Positions 1 to 8,074 are shown, counted from the first letter of the stretch. The stretch is DNA of 64,000 nucleotides from Mesosutterella porci (GCF_022134585.1 NZ_JAKNCT010000005.1:62001-126000), one strand, 5' to 3'. The notes: generated by a model from the letters alone, not told the origin. Program-made: numbers and translations.

Positions 1-53
1 AGGACGCCTCGGGACCGCAGATTGTGAAAACACGGCTGATAGAGAAAAGAAAA

Positions 54-2222
54 ATGGTACAGGTCATCAAAAAAGACGGTTCCCTCGAGAACTTCATCCC
101 CTCGAAAATCTCGGTTGCGGCCAACAAGGCCGCCTTCCGCTGCGACAAGAAGTTCACCGAGCAGCAGCAGGCGCAGATCGTCGAGGCGGTGCTCAAGAAG
201 CTCGGCAACCGGGACAAGACCACCGTCTCCGACCTGCACGAAATCGTGATCGCTACCCTCGGGTCCCTGGGCTACGTCGACGTCGCGCAGTCCTACGCCG
301 AATACCGCTACTACAAGACCCAGTACGCGAAGACCTTCGAGAAGCTGCGCCAGGACGCCGACGACGTGCTGCACCTGGGCGACCGCGAGAACGCGAACTT
401 CGACTCCGCGCTCGTCTCCACGAAGGGCTCGCTCATCAAGGGCTACCTCACGAAGTCCCTCTACAAGCAGTTCTACCTCTCCAAGCAGGAGAAGGCCCTC
501 ACCGAGCGCGGAGACATCTACATCCACGACCTGCGCGACATGATCCTCGGGAGCGTAAACTGCTGCCTCTTTGACATCGGCCGCGTCCTCAAGGGGGGCT
601 TTGAGATGTCCAACGTCGAGTACACGGAGCCGAAGTCGGTGCTCTCGGCGCTGCAGGTCGTGGGCGACCTCACGCTGGTGGCGACCGCACAGCAGTTCGG
701 GGGCTTCACGCTGCCCGAGCTCGACAAGGTGCTGCTGCCCTACACGCTCAAGACCTACAGGAGCGCCCTTGAGCGCTACAGGGGGCTGGGGCTTGCCGAG
801 GACAAGTGCCTCGAGCAGGCCGAGAAAGACACCCGCCGCGAGCTAGAGCAGGGCTTCCAGAGCCTCGAGCTCAAGCTGAACACCGTGCCCTCGAGCCGCG
901 GCGACTTCGCCTTCACGACCGTCACCTTCGGGCAGTGGTCGATCACGAAGACCACGCACGAGGAGCGCAAGTGGCTCGAGGCGATCGACGAGACGCTGCT
1001 GCGCACGCGCCGCAACGGCCACGGCAAAAACCACCAGCCGGTGGTCTTCCCGAAGCTGGTCTACCTCTACGACGAGAACCAGGTGAAGAACGACGACTCG
1101 GGCTACAGCCAGAAACTCTACGAGGAAGGCATCCGCACGTCGGCTGAGTGCATGTACCCCGACTGGCTGTCGCTCTCCTCGAAGTACGGCACCGTCTCGC
1201 ACGAGTTCCAGACCCACGGCGAGATCATCAGCCCGATGGGCTGCCGCGCCTACCTCTCGCCCTGGGCGAACGAGAAGGGCGAGTACATCTCGGTCGGCCG
1301 CTGCAACATCGGCGCGGTCTCGATCAACTTCCCGCTCATCATCAAGTACACGCAGGTAAACTACCCCGACTCCTGGCGCGAGCGCTTCTGGGTCGAACTC
1401 GACCAGAGGCTCGAGGTGATCCGCGCGTTCCTGAAGAAGCGCTATGACGTGATCCGTCACCAGAAGTGCTCCTCGAACCCGCTCGCCTTCACGCAGGGCG
1501 GCTTCTACGAGGGCACAAAGGATCCGGACGACGAGGTGGGGGATCTCGTGCGCTACATGACCGCGTCCTTCGGCGTGGCTGCGCTCGACGAATCCACGTA
1601 CCTGTGGACCGGCCGCCGCCTGGTCGAGGACGAGGGGCGCTTCGGCAGCGAGATCCTCAACCACCTCAAGGCTAAGATCGCGCAGTTCAAGAAGGAGGAC
1701 GGCTACCTCTACGCGATCTACGGCACGCCCGCCGAGAGCTACAGCGGCACGCAGGCCCGCCAGTACGATGCCTACTGCAGGAGCGTCGGGGTTGACAACG
1801 TCTTCGCGCACACGAAGCACTACAACAAGGACTACTTCTCGAACTCCTTCCACGCGAACGTGACCGAGGACATCACACCGTTTGAGAAGCAGGACGCGGA
1901 GTTCCGCAACTTCCACCTCTGCGAAGGCGGGCACATCCAGTACGTGCGGCTCGACAACCCCGAGAACACCGAGGCGGTGAAGGCGGTCATCGAGCGCGGC
2001 ATGAGCGACGGCTTCTACCAGGGCGTGAACTTCGACGCGGCCTACTGCCACGACTGCGGGACGCACTCGACCAACGTGCTCAACGTCTGCCCGCACTGCG
2101 GCAGCCGCAACATCACGGTGATCTCGCGCGTATGCGGCTACCTCGGCTACACGAACGTGAACGGGAAGTCGCGCATGAACGACTCGAAGCAGCTCGAGAT
2201 CTCGCAGCGCGTCTCGATGTGA
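54..2222 (+). CDS. nrdD: anaerobic ribonucleoside-triphosphate reductase
   Basis: Class III, oxygen-sensitive ribonucleotide reductase that makes dNTPs during anaerobic growth with a glycyl radical installed by NrdG. The protein is 722 aa from this ATG. An in-frame GTG at 24 would add ten residues, but homologues begin with an MxxVIKKDG-type segment, so the ATG is preferred. The first ~95 residues look like an ATP cone. The C-terminus has the zinc site (CHDCG and CPHCG) and the glycyl-radical loop RVCGYLGYTN. An adjacent cysteine pair (NCC, about residues 170-171) and an ECMYPD cysteine lie in the catalytic barrel; the pair is not in the E. coli enzyme. nrdG follows after 31 bases, so the two are very likely one transcript. 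The upstream promoter lies outside the window. Confidence 0.97.
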   Translation: MVQVIKKDGSLENFIPSKISVAANKAAFRCDKKFTEQQQAQIVEAVLKKLGNRDKTTVSDLHEIVIATLGSLGYVDVAQSYAEYRYYKTQYAKTFEKLRQDADDVLHLGDRENANFDSALVSTKGSLIKGYLTKSLYKQFYLSKQEKALTERGDIYIHDLRDMILGSVNCCLFDIGRVLKGGFEMSNVEYTEPKSVLSALQVVGDLTLVATAQQFGGFTLPELDKVLLPYTLKTYRSALERYRGLGLAEDKCLEQAEKDTRRELEQGFQSLELKLNTVPSSRGDFAFTTVTFGQWSITKTTHEERKWLEAIDETLLRTRRNGHGKNHQPVVFPKLVYLYDENQVKNDDSGYSQKLYEEGIRTSAECMYPDWLSLSSKYGTVSHEFQTHGEIISPMGCRAYLSPWANEKGEYISVGRCNIGAVSINFPLIIKYTQVNYPDSWRERFWVELDQRLEVIRAFLKKRYDVIRHQKCSSNPLAFTQGGFYEGTKDPDDEVGDLVRYMTASFGVAALDESTYLWTGRRLVEDEGRFGSEILNHLKAKIAQFKKEDGYLYAIYGTPAESYSGTQARQYDAYCRSVGVDNVFAHTKHYNKDYFSNSFHANVTEDITPFEKQDAEFRNFHLCEGGHIQYVRLDNPENTEAVKAVIERGMSDGFYQGVNFDAAYCHDCGTHSTNVLNVCPHCGSRNITVISRVCGYLGYTNVNGKSRMNDSKQLEISQRVSM

Positions 2223-2253
2223 GGCGGGCGGACAGTCCGGGGAGCGACTTGAC

Positions 2254-2766
2254 ATGAACTACGTGGGCTTCAGCAAATTCGACACCGCCAACGGCCCGGG
2301 TGTGCGCGTCTCGCTTTTCGTGGCGGGCTGCACCGTGCACTGCAAAGGGTGCTTCAATCCCGAGTCCTGGGACTTCCGGGCCGGAAAGCCCTTTACAGGG
2401 GAGACGCTCGAGGCGCTGCTCTCGGGCCTTCGTAGCCCCTACGTGCGGGGGCTGTCGATCCTGGGCGGCGACCCCTTTGAAAAAGAGAACATGCCGCAGG
2501 TCCTCGCGATCGCGCAGGCCGTGCGCCGCGAGTTCGGCTCGACAAAGGACATCTGGATCTGGAGCGGGCGCACGCGCGAGGTGCTCGAGCGCGATTCCTC
2601 CGCCCGCGCGATCCTGTCCGAGGCCGATGTGCTGGTCGACGGCCCCTTCGTGGAAAAGCTGAAGGTCACCGAAAAGGGGCACTGGTTCGGAAGCACCAAC
2701 CAGCGGGTGATCAGGCTGCGCCCGGTGGCGGCGGTGCCCGCCGCCCAGGACAGGGCGCCCCGGTAA
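2254..2766 (+). CDS. nrdG: anaerobic ribonucleotide reductase activating protein
   Basis: Radical-SAM activase that generates the glycyl radical on NrdD. It is 170 aa. The radical-SAM cysteine motif CTVHCKGC sits at residues 26-33 and binds the [4Fe-4S] cluster; GGDPF further on is the usual SAM-contacting glycine segment. It follows nrdD with a short gap. Its last codons (ending CCC CGG TAA) form part of the attachment site of the integrated element that begins here. The right-hand copy of the repeat at 12667 would encode a nearly identical end (TCC CGG TAA), so the insertion leaves the protein intact with at most a Pro/Ser difference near the C-terminus. Confidence 0.96.
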   Translation: MNYVGFSKFDTANGPGVRVSLFVAGCTVHCKGCFNPESWDFRAGKPFTGETLEALLSGLRSPYVRGLSILGGDPFEKENMPQVLAIAQAVRREFGSTKDIWIWSGRTREVLERDSSARAILSEADVLVDGPFVEKLKVTEKGHWFGSTNQRVIRLRPVAAVPAAQDRAPR

Positions 2767-2772
2767 GGCGCC
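2754..2772 (+). repeat. left attachment repeat (attL) at the nrdG stop codon
   Basis: GGCGCCCCGGTAAGGCGCC here recurs at 12667-12685 with one mismatch (C to T at the fifth base); 14 bases (2759-2772 and 12672-12685) are identical. The repeat covers the TAA stop of nrdG. A P4-type integrase gene lies just inside, as expected for an att core. Confidence 0.85.
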
Positions 2773-2897
2773 TAACCTCATGCTGTAGCAATCTGTAGCG
2801 TTCCAAAAAAAGTACTATAAAACAATAATATAAGAAAATATTGCATTTTTGTCGTGCTGTCTCGTGCTGTGGATAACCGCCCACAGCTAACATATTT

Positions 2898-2929
2898 ATG
2901 TAGTCCCCTATGTAGTCCCAGATGTAGCC
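2898..2929 (+). promoter_or_regulatory. candidate left integrase arm sites
   Basis: ATGTAGTCC occurs at 2898 and 2910, and the related ATGTAGCC at 2922, so three copies in the same orientation at exact 12-base spacing. The same motif in the same orientation and spacing appears near the right end (12601 and 12613). Two further CTGTAGC copies lie at 2783 and 2793. The arrangement fits arm-type sites of a tyrosine integrase and overlaps the integrase promoter region. Confidence 0.65.
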
Positions 2930-2970
2930 AACAAAAGAGGGGAACGCTAACCAAATTAAGGCGAGAGCAC

Positions 2971-4341
2971 ATGAAAAAGGCAAGAGACCTTACCGATGTA
3001 GCAATCAGGGCGTTTATCAAAGAGGCTGAACAGCTGCCAACAGAAGGGGCGGAAAAACACAGGGCTGACGGGAAAGTACCGGGCCTGTCGGTCTGGGTTA
3101 GGAGAACAAGTCTAGGGACATCCGTACGGTGGAAATATGCCTACAGAACAAAAACGGTTAACAGGACGTTCGGGCTAGGGAGCTATCCGGGGATAACGCT
3201 TCAAAAAGCAAGGGAGCGGGCCGCGGCGATTAGGGATCAGATGGGGGCCGGTATTGATCCAAGGGAAGAAAAGAGGAAACGAGAGGCAGCTGCCAGACAA
3301 GAAAGGGAGGCGGCGGCTAAGGCTGCGGTGACAGTGGGCGATCTATTCGAGGAATTCGCCGAAACGCGCCGCGGCAGTTGGAGCAGAAAAAGGGACGAAT
3401 TAACTGAACCTAACCGGGTTCGGCTTCATGTGCTGCCTGCTTTAGGCCCGCTGCCGGTTGAGAAAGTTACACCCGCGGATATTGCGGAAGCCATCAAACC
3501 ATCTTGGAAAGACCACCCGGAGACAGCGAAAAAGGCGCTGACCATGCTGCGGAAATTTTTCGTTTGGGTTACGGACAAAGGCTTTAGGGAGAACAGCATC
3601 AACCCGGTTGATACCGAACGGATAGAGCTGCTCATAGGAAAAAAGGGAACAAGAGCGGGACACCATGCCGCTATGGACTGGAGGCAAATGCCGGATTTAT
3701 TTGTAGAGCTTTCCCAGAGCACAGGAACGGCTGCACGGGCGCTCATTTATGCGATTCTGGCCAATGTCCGAATAGAGAACGCCATAGGGCTTAGGTGGGG
3801 CGCCGTTGACTTTGACAAGGGCGAAGTGCGGTATCTGGCTTCAGACATGAAGATAAAGCGCAACGGAGACTTCACGGTGTACCTGTCTCGCCAGTCTGCC
3901 GCCGTCCTGAAGTCTCAGGCAAAGGCTGATGCTGTTATGGGTACTACCGCCCCAGACGGCTATGTATTCCCCTCCCAAACAAGGAATAACCGGCCAATCA
4001 CAAACTCGGCAGTTGAGAGCCTCCTTAAAACCTTCTGTGAGCGCCGCGGGTTCATTGATGCAAAAGAAACCGAGAGGATGAAGCGGCCGGCCTACCCTAC
4101 GCCGCACGGGACGGCCAGAGCCTCGTTCATGACATGGGTAGAAGAGACAGGAAGGAACCGGACTGCCGCCGAGAGAAACCTTCACCACCGGACAGAGACA
4201 TCAATAGGGCTTGCCTACAACCGCACCGACTACCCGGATGAACGCCGGAAGCTGTCTCAGGAATGGGCGGATTACTGTTTCTCGAAATGTATAACAGACA
4301 AAAAAGAAGGCAAAAAAAGCGGGAAAAACGGGAACACCTGA
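2971..4341 (+). CDS. int: P4-type tyrosine integrase
   Basis: Site-specific recombinase that would integrate and excise the surrounding element. It is 456 aa from the ATG at 2971; the frame stays open to 2854, but that stretch holds the arm-site repeats, so the later start is preferred. Residues ~30-100 match the N-terminal arm-binding domain of P4-type integrases (FGLGSYPGITLQKARERA). The catalytic domain shows Arg267 (NVRIENAIGLRW), His379 and Arg383 (HGTAR), an HH pair near 405 and nucleophile Tyr416 (AYNR). It is adjacent to attL and transcribed into the element. It appears full length with all catalytic residues, so the element may still be mobile. Confidence 0.95.
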   Translation: MKKARDLTDVAIRAFIKEAEQLPTEGAEKHRADGKVPGLSVWVRRTSLGTSVRWKYAYRTKTVNRTFGLGSYPGITLQKARERAAAIRDQMGAGIDPREEKRKREAAARQEREAAAKAAVTVGDLFEEFAETRRGSWSRKRDELTEPNRVRLHVLPALGPLPVEKVTPADIAEAIKPSWKDHPETAKKALTMLRKFFVWVTDKGFRENSINPVDTERIELLIGKKGTRAGHHAAMDWRQMPDLFVELSQSTGTAARALIYAILANVRIENAIGLRWGAVDFDKGEVRYLASDMKIKRNGDFTVYLSRQSAAVLKSQAKADAVMGTTAPDGYVFPSQTRNNRPITNSAVESLLKTFCERRGFIDAKETERMKRPAYPTPHGTARASFMTWVEETGRNRTAAERNLHHRTETSIGLAYNRTDYPDERRKLSQEWADYCFSKCITDKKEGKKSGKNGNT

Positions 4342-4480
4342 ATTTATAGGGGTTAGCAAGGAATGGGGTAGCGGGAATAATGCGGGAATAGAGCGGGAAA
4401 AAGAGGGAATAAGAGGGAATTGATTATTTATTTATTATTTTTTTTATTTATTTATATATTTATATCTATATCTATGCAGT
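4319..4480 (+). repeat. left GCGGGAA cluster beside an AT-rich tract
   Basis: GCGGGAA occurs at 4319 (inside the end of int), 4371, 4382 and 4393, with ACGGGAA at 4328 and GAGGGAA at 4403 and 4413. From 4371 on, the spacing is 11, 11, 10 and 10 bases, about one helical turn, so a protein could bind all sites on one face. A very AT-rich tract (about 4420-4475) follows directly. This looks like an iteron plus unwinding element. A second cluster lies at 12302-12442. The gene-free stretch 4342-4650 holds nothing else I recognise. Confidence 0.6.
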
Positions 4481-4650
4481 GTCTTTGGATGTGGCCAGAA
4501 TTTTTAGCTCATCCATTCGGTGATTTCGGTTCTGATGATGCGCGGCCTTCCTGTCGGTGTTTGCCGCACCCTGTGAACAGGAAAGCCGCAGCGCAACGAT
4601 TAAGAGAAAACGCGCAGCGCGCGGCCTCTATGCTCAATCCAGATTAGGGG

Positions 4651-4824
4651 CTACTTTTTCATACTGTCGGGCTGAGCAGGCAGCGGCGCCGCATCAATAG
4701 CGGTGTTCAGCCATTCGCGGCCGCCCAGTGCCTTTAATTTCTCTATGCGGGACGGTGCAAGGAACAGGACAACGCGCTGAACCCCCTCGCCTATCTTTTT
4801 CCGCCCGGCGCCCTTTAAATCCAT
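4651..4824 (-). CDS. small putative ribbon-helix-helix regulator
   Basis: A 57-aa basic protein on the opposite strand to its neighbours. The segment RVVLFLAPSRIEKLKALGG resembles the beta-strand plus helix of ribbon-helix-helix repressors, and WLNTAIDAA would be the second helix; this is a resemblance only. The ATG at 4824 is chosen; a TTG at 4833 would add three residues. No good ribosome-binding site is visible. A 13-base tandem repeat (4826-4891) covers the start and upstream region, as expected if the protein represses its own gene. It could instead be a chance ORF. Confidence 0.5.
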   Translation of the reverse strand: MDLKGAGRKKIGEGVQRVVLFLAPSRIEKLKALGGREWLNTAIDAAPLPAQPDSMKK

Positions 4825-4825
4825 C

Positions 4826-4891
4826 CAATTCAACTTAATTGAATTGATCCGTTGAATTGATCAGTTGAATTGATCCGTTGAATTGAATTCC
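4826..4891. repeat. 13-base tandem repeats upstream of the small regulator
   Basis: GTTGAATTGATC followed by C or A is repeated in tandem: 4839-4850 (lacking the first G), 4851-4863, 4864-4876, and a partial copy from 4877 (GTTGAATTGA). An inverted copy, CAATTCAAC, lies at 4826-4834. The array spans the promoter and start of the minus-strand gene, suggesting an operator array. Confidence 0.7.
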
Positions 4892-4978
4892 GGCGCCTAC
4901 TGGTTAATAAAACTAAAGGTTTCGGACATCCAGATCCCGCGACCGCTTCGGCTGCTAGTAAAAACTTGTGTTTCCGAA

Positions 4979-5134
4979 ACGGTCCGCGCGTACGTGCATG
5001 ATGGTGGGAGCAGCCCTGCGCCTTCAGTTGCTTGAAACTATGAGTTTCTAAAACAGCCGGAAATAGATATCCGGGTACAGAAAGCGAGGGGGCTTTAGCA
5101 GGAATTTATACAACGGTCCGCGCGGGTGCATGTG
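4979..5134 (+). repeat. pair of direct repeats ahead of the first HTH gene
   Basis: ACGGTCCGCGCG occurs at 4979-4990 and 5113-5124, each followed within one to three bases by a GTGCATG or GGTGCATG segment. They are 134 bases apart in the gene-poor stretch 4892-5186. They may be regulator-binding sites or parts of RNA leaders. Nothing else is recognised in this stretch. Confidence 0.45.
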
Positions 5135-5186
5135 AATATGGGACAATTCTTATATGTCCGAACATATTCTTACGGCGGTGAACTGA

Positions 5187-5570
5187 ATGCAGATGACATT
5201 ACGGAGCAGAGGAAGAGAAAGGACGGTTAACGTTCCTGATGATTGGAACAAGGGGCGCACGTGCCTGAACGTGTATCAGGTAGCAGCGCTTTTAGGTCTG
5301 GCGCCTTCAACCATCTGGAGGAAGGTGAAGACTGAATCCGCCTTCCCCCGCCCTTGCCGTATCAGTGCGCACACAACAGCGTGGTACTCGGATGAACTGG
5401 ATGAATACTTGAATGCTGCGCCCGCCGATTTTGGTAAGGGCGAAAGATTCCGGGACTGTGTGCTTGAAGCTATGAGGAATCCGCGATACAGGCGCGAGCT
5501 GATTGAGTTTCTTGTATCGTCCGGCCTGATCAATGAAACCAACATCAATAAAGCGCTTAACATTTCTTAG
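5187..5570 (+). CDS. AlpA/MerR-type helix-turn-helix regulator
   Basis: A 127-aa DNA-binding protein. Residues ~28-75 form a winged helix-turn-helix of the excisionase/AlpA kind: CLNVYQVAALLGLAPSTIW, then FPRPCRI and TTAWYSDELDEYL. The C-terminal 50 residues are of unknown role. AlpA-type proteins in integrative elements often activate the integrase or act as directionality factors. It follows a regulatory-looking stretch with direct repeats and is separated from the next gene by ~1 kb with no gene I can support. A second, shorter AlpA-type gene lies at 8075. The upstream Shine-Dalgarno is weak. Confidence 0.75.
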   Translation: MQMTLRSRGRERTVNVPDDWNKGRTCLNVYQVAALLGLAPSTIWRKVKTESAFPRPCRISAHTTAWYSDELDEYLNAAPADFGKGERFRDCVLEAMRNPRYRRELIEFLVSSGLINETNINKALNIS

Positions 5571-6620
5571 CTTCCCTACCCGCGGTCGGTGCCATCATCC
5601 TCGCGCGCGCGCGCGGACTGGCGCAGAAAATCTTCCCCACCCGCGGGCGGTGTCATCCCGGGGCCAATGTCGCAACTAGAACGCGCGCAGAGCCATCAGG
5701 CGGGCCGGGTATAAAGGAACACCGGCCTCATTGAGAAAGATTGGCAGCGAGAACCTGATAAAACCTTGCATTGCTAGCGCGCGAGGACTTCCATCCGGTG
5801 CCATAAAACGGAGAAACCCCGCGGCGCCCTGAGTTCATTGAGCCATTGCGTGGTCTGCGGGTTGTTGGAAGCACTGGGGCGCGGCTGTAACCTGAAACAG
5901 TTACGCACGGCATGAGCTGCTCCAGTGGCTGCGTTCTATGCGCTGCCTGTAAGCGCCAACGGGGGTAGGGGGATCAGATTTTGAAATCGAAAAACCTCAA
6001 GACCGCGCCCTTAGCCTTTTTTTTGCGCACGAATTTCATTTTTTGGAAACCTGAAGCAGCGGCCTATCCACCCTACCCCCGGTGTTCAAAAGTACACGCG
6101 AAAGCCCTATAGACCGCGTTCATAGCCAAGTTTTGTAAGTGCCTTTCGTTTTTAGGGGTTTTGGGGGTTTTGACCTTTTCCCCGGCGAATCAAGAAAACT
6201 GGCAGGAATGGAAACGCGATAAGGCGCACCGGTAGAGGCGCCGGTGCATTCCATTGAGTGCTGTGTTGTTGTGTAAGCCTCATCCCCGCGGAAGATCAGC
6301 ACCGGAGCAGGCAGGCAGCCGCAAAGAAAACGGCCCGACCTAAAAAAACCTCACAAAACCTTACTTTTCTCGCCCGCGCAGGTGCGCCCGTGAAGGTGCG
6401 GCCGCGGCGCTGCTTTTTTCAATTCTTGATTTCCCTAAAACAGGAACGAATAGGCTCTAACCGGGGTTGTCATCTAAAATTGAATCAGGTGCGCTCCCGG
6501 CGCCGGATTGATCCCCGGCGTTTTTCCTGTGCTCTGTGAAACCCCTTTATAAGCAAGCACGGGACGGGGAGCGGCCTATCTTCGATTGGGCGAGAGCGAG
6601 GAAAGGGGAAAGGGGCGGCA
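5571..6620 (+). other. 1.05 kb gene-poor leader with paired and repeated segments
   Basis: No convincing gene is visible; open frames here are short with unlike-protein composition. A 26-base segment at 5571 recurs at 5632 with three mismatches. CGGGGGTAGGG at 5960-5970 is perfectly complementary to CCCTACCCCCG at 6071-6081. A short intrinsic-terminator-like hairpin (CGCCGG/CCGGCG, 6501-6520) is followed by five T. The stretch precedes the 433-aa gene and the replication genes. It could be a long untranslated leader or encode a regulatory RNA; P4 phage controls its replication operon by an RNA and premature termination in a similar place. Confidence 0.45.
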
Positions 6621-7922
6621 ATGGATAAGGAACGATACAACTACTGGCTGCATAAAGAAGGGTGGGATGCGGTTGAGGGCTGCTTATTGCTAGCGGACAT
6701 AGACCCTGACGCAGAAGAGAAAAGAGAAATTTTCGGCGCGGGATCGTTTGACGGAAGTATAAAAAGCTGCCTTAAAAATTTTCTTAATAACTCCGGACAG
6801 TTTCCGACCTATAGTTTTAATTACCTTCCGGATGAATCTGATCTTGATGGCGCATTTAGCGGCGTTACATTTCCGCAATTTAAAAAATTTACAGAAATAT
6901 TTTTAGCTTTTTGGGGAAGCATAGAGAGAGAAAACACACCCGATAACGAACGTTTTACGCAACGCAACGTTAGTGAAATTTTAAAAACCATTCATTTTTA
7001 TAGAGGCGATCTCTTTATAAACAAGGATAGAAAAGAGCTTATTGATGTTGCGTTCCCGAAAGAATGGTTTTATGAATTTTCTGAACAATGTGTAAGCACC
7101 GTAGAAGAGGGGGACTATTGTCAGGATCCTCTGGCCTTAGATGTCCCGATTTTCGGATTGACTGTAGAGGCCAATCAAACATCCGAGTTATTCGAGCAAG
7201 CCACGTCAAAGCTGCAGCAGCGGATGGCTGACCTGTCTCCCGTACCGGAGCAGCCCGCTGATTCTGTAGATCGTTTTAATGACGATCTTGACGCCGATGA
7301 TTATCCGGTTCAGGAAAGCGAGGAAGAAGGCGGCAATGAGCAGGCGCCGGTGCCAGAACCACCAGAAGGCAGTGACCCATTCGGTGATTGGTTGAGGTCC
7401 CTGCAGAAAGGCATAGAGGAAGAGAAAGCCAAAAACAAACAGATTCAAGAAAATCTGGCAGAAGTGGCTGCGCAACGGGATGAGCTGAAGAAAAAATTAG
7501 ACGATTCCAAAGGAGGCGCCGAAGAGGATAAGGAAAAGCGCCAAAAACTGGAACAGGAAAACGCAGCACTGCAGGCCCGGGTAAATGATCTTGAAAAGAA
7601 AGTATCTGCAGATCCAAACGGCGATCTAGGCCGGGGCGTAACGGTCCGGGATATAAAAAGCATTCTGGAAGCGACCATTGAGCAGCCGAACCATGAGGCT
7701 ATTTGCCTTCCCCTCGCTGCCATGATTGAAGCCTATTCGAGCGTTCACCGCAACGGCTCATACCGGTGTGGAACTAACGCGGCGGTTCAGCAATACATTG
7801 AAAAAAGGTTTGTTGACGGCGCCGGTAAAAGCATTTTTTCGAAGAATGTACGGGAGGCCATGGCTAAGGTGACAAACTGGAATTTCACCCCGGGCCGCCC
7901 TCCCAAAAACGCATACAGCTGA
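6621..7922 (+). CDS. acidic coiled-coil protein of unknown function
   Basis: A 433-aa protein with no catalytic motif I recognise. The N-terminus (YWLHKEGWDAVEGCLLLADIDPD) resembles the opening of accessory-element proteins with a W..EA..LL..IDP pattern. The middle (~205-265) is acidic and Pro-rich, then residues ~270-335 form a charged heptad-like coiled coil (KKKLDDSKGGAEEDKEKR). The C-terminal ~85 residues are compact and may be a DNA-binding or oligomerisation domain. Codon use is more AT-rich than its neighbours, especially in the first half, suggesting separate acquisition. A ribosome-binding stretch GGAAAGGGG lies just upstream. It sits between regulators, where satellites carry cargo or helper-interference genes. 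Confidence 0.75.
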   Translation: MDKERYNYWLHKEGWDAVEGCLLLADIDPDAEEKREIFGAGSFDGSIKSCLKNFLNNSGQFPTYSFNYLPDESDLDGAFSGVTFPQFKKFTEIFLAFWGSIERENTPDNERFTQRNVSEILKTIHFYRGDLFINKDRKELIDVAFPKEWFYEFSEQCVSTVEEGDYCQDPLALDVPIFGLTVEANQTSELFEQATSKLQQRMADLSPVPEQPADSVDRFNDDLDADDYPVQESEEEGGNEQAPVPEPPEGSDPFGDWLRSLQKGIEEEKAKNKQIQENLAEVAAQRDELKKKLDDSKGGAEEDKEKRQKLEQENAALQARVNDLEKKVSADPNGDLGRGVTVRDIKSILEATIEQPNHEAICLPLAAMIEAYSSVHRNGSYRCGTNAAVQQYIEKRFVDGAGKSIFSKNVREAMAKVTNWNFTPGRPPKNAYS

Positions 7923-7924
7923 GC

Positions 7925-7997
7925 AAAAAATGGGGGGCACCCCCATTTAAACCTGTGGGCACCCCCATTTAAACCTGTGGGCACCCCCATTTTTTTA
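7925..7997 (+). terminator. hairpin terminator amplified as 22-base repeats
   Basis: Just after the 433-aa gene, six A are followed by TGGGGG-GCA-CCCCCA (7931-7945) and TTT, a plausible intrinsic terminator. The unit GGGCACCCCCATTTAAACCTGT is tandemly repeated at 7935-7956 and 7957-7978, with a partial third copy from 7979 that ends in a run of T (7991-7997). Confidence 0.6.
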
Positions 7998-8074
7998 TTG
8001 AAAACATCTGCATACGCTTTCCATTGAACGCGCCGGGAATGGCTAAGGCGCGCCAAAACATTACGGAGAACGCT

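Noticed and set aside
4420-4647. 75-aa open frame with a hydrophobic start
   Set aside because: The hydrophobic part is an artefact of the AT-rich tract and the rest is not protein-like; no ribosome-binding site.
5728-5913. 61-aa minus-strand frame in the leader
   Set aside because: No ribosome-binding site or recognisable motif; expected by chance.
6258-6539. 93-aa open frame in the gene-poor leader
   Set aside because: Basic, Arg/Cys-rich composition without a known motif, poor start context and overlap with the terminator-like hairpin; left as part of the leader.
7935-7997. Short CRISPR-like repeats
   Set aside because: Only two and a half copies in direct tandem without spacers; better explained as a duplicated terminator.
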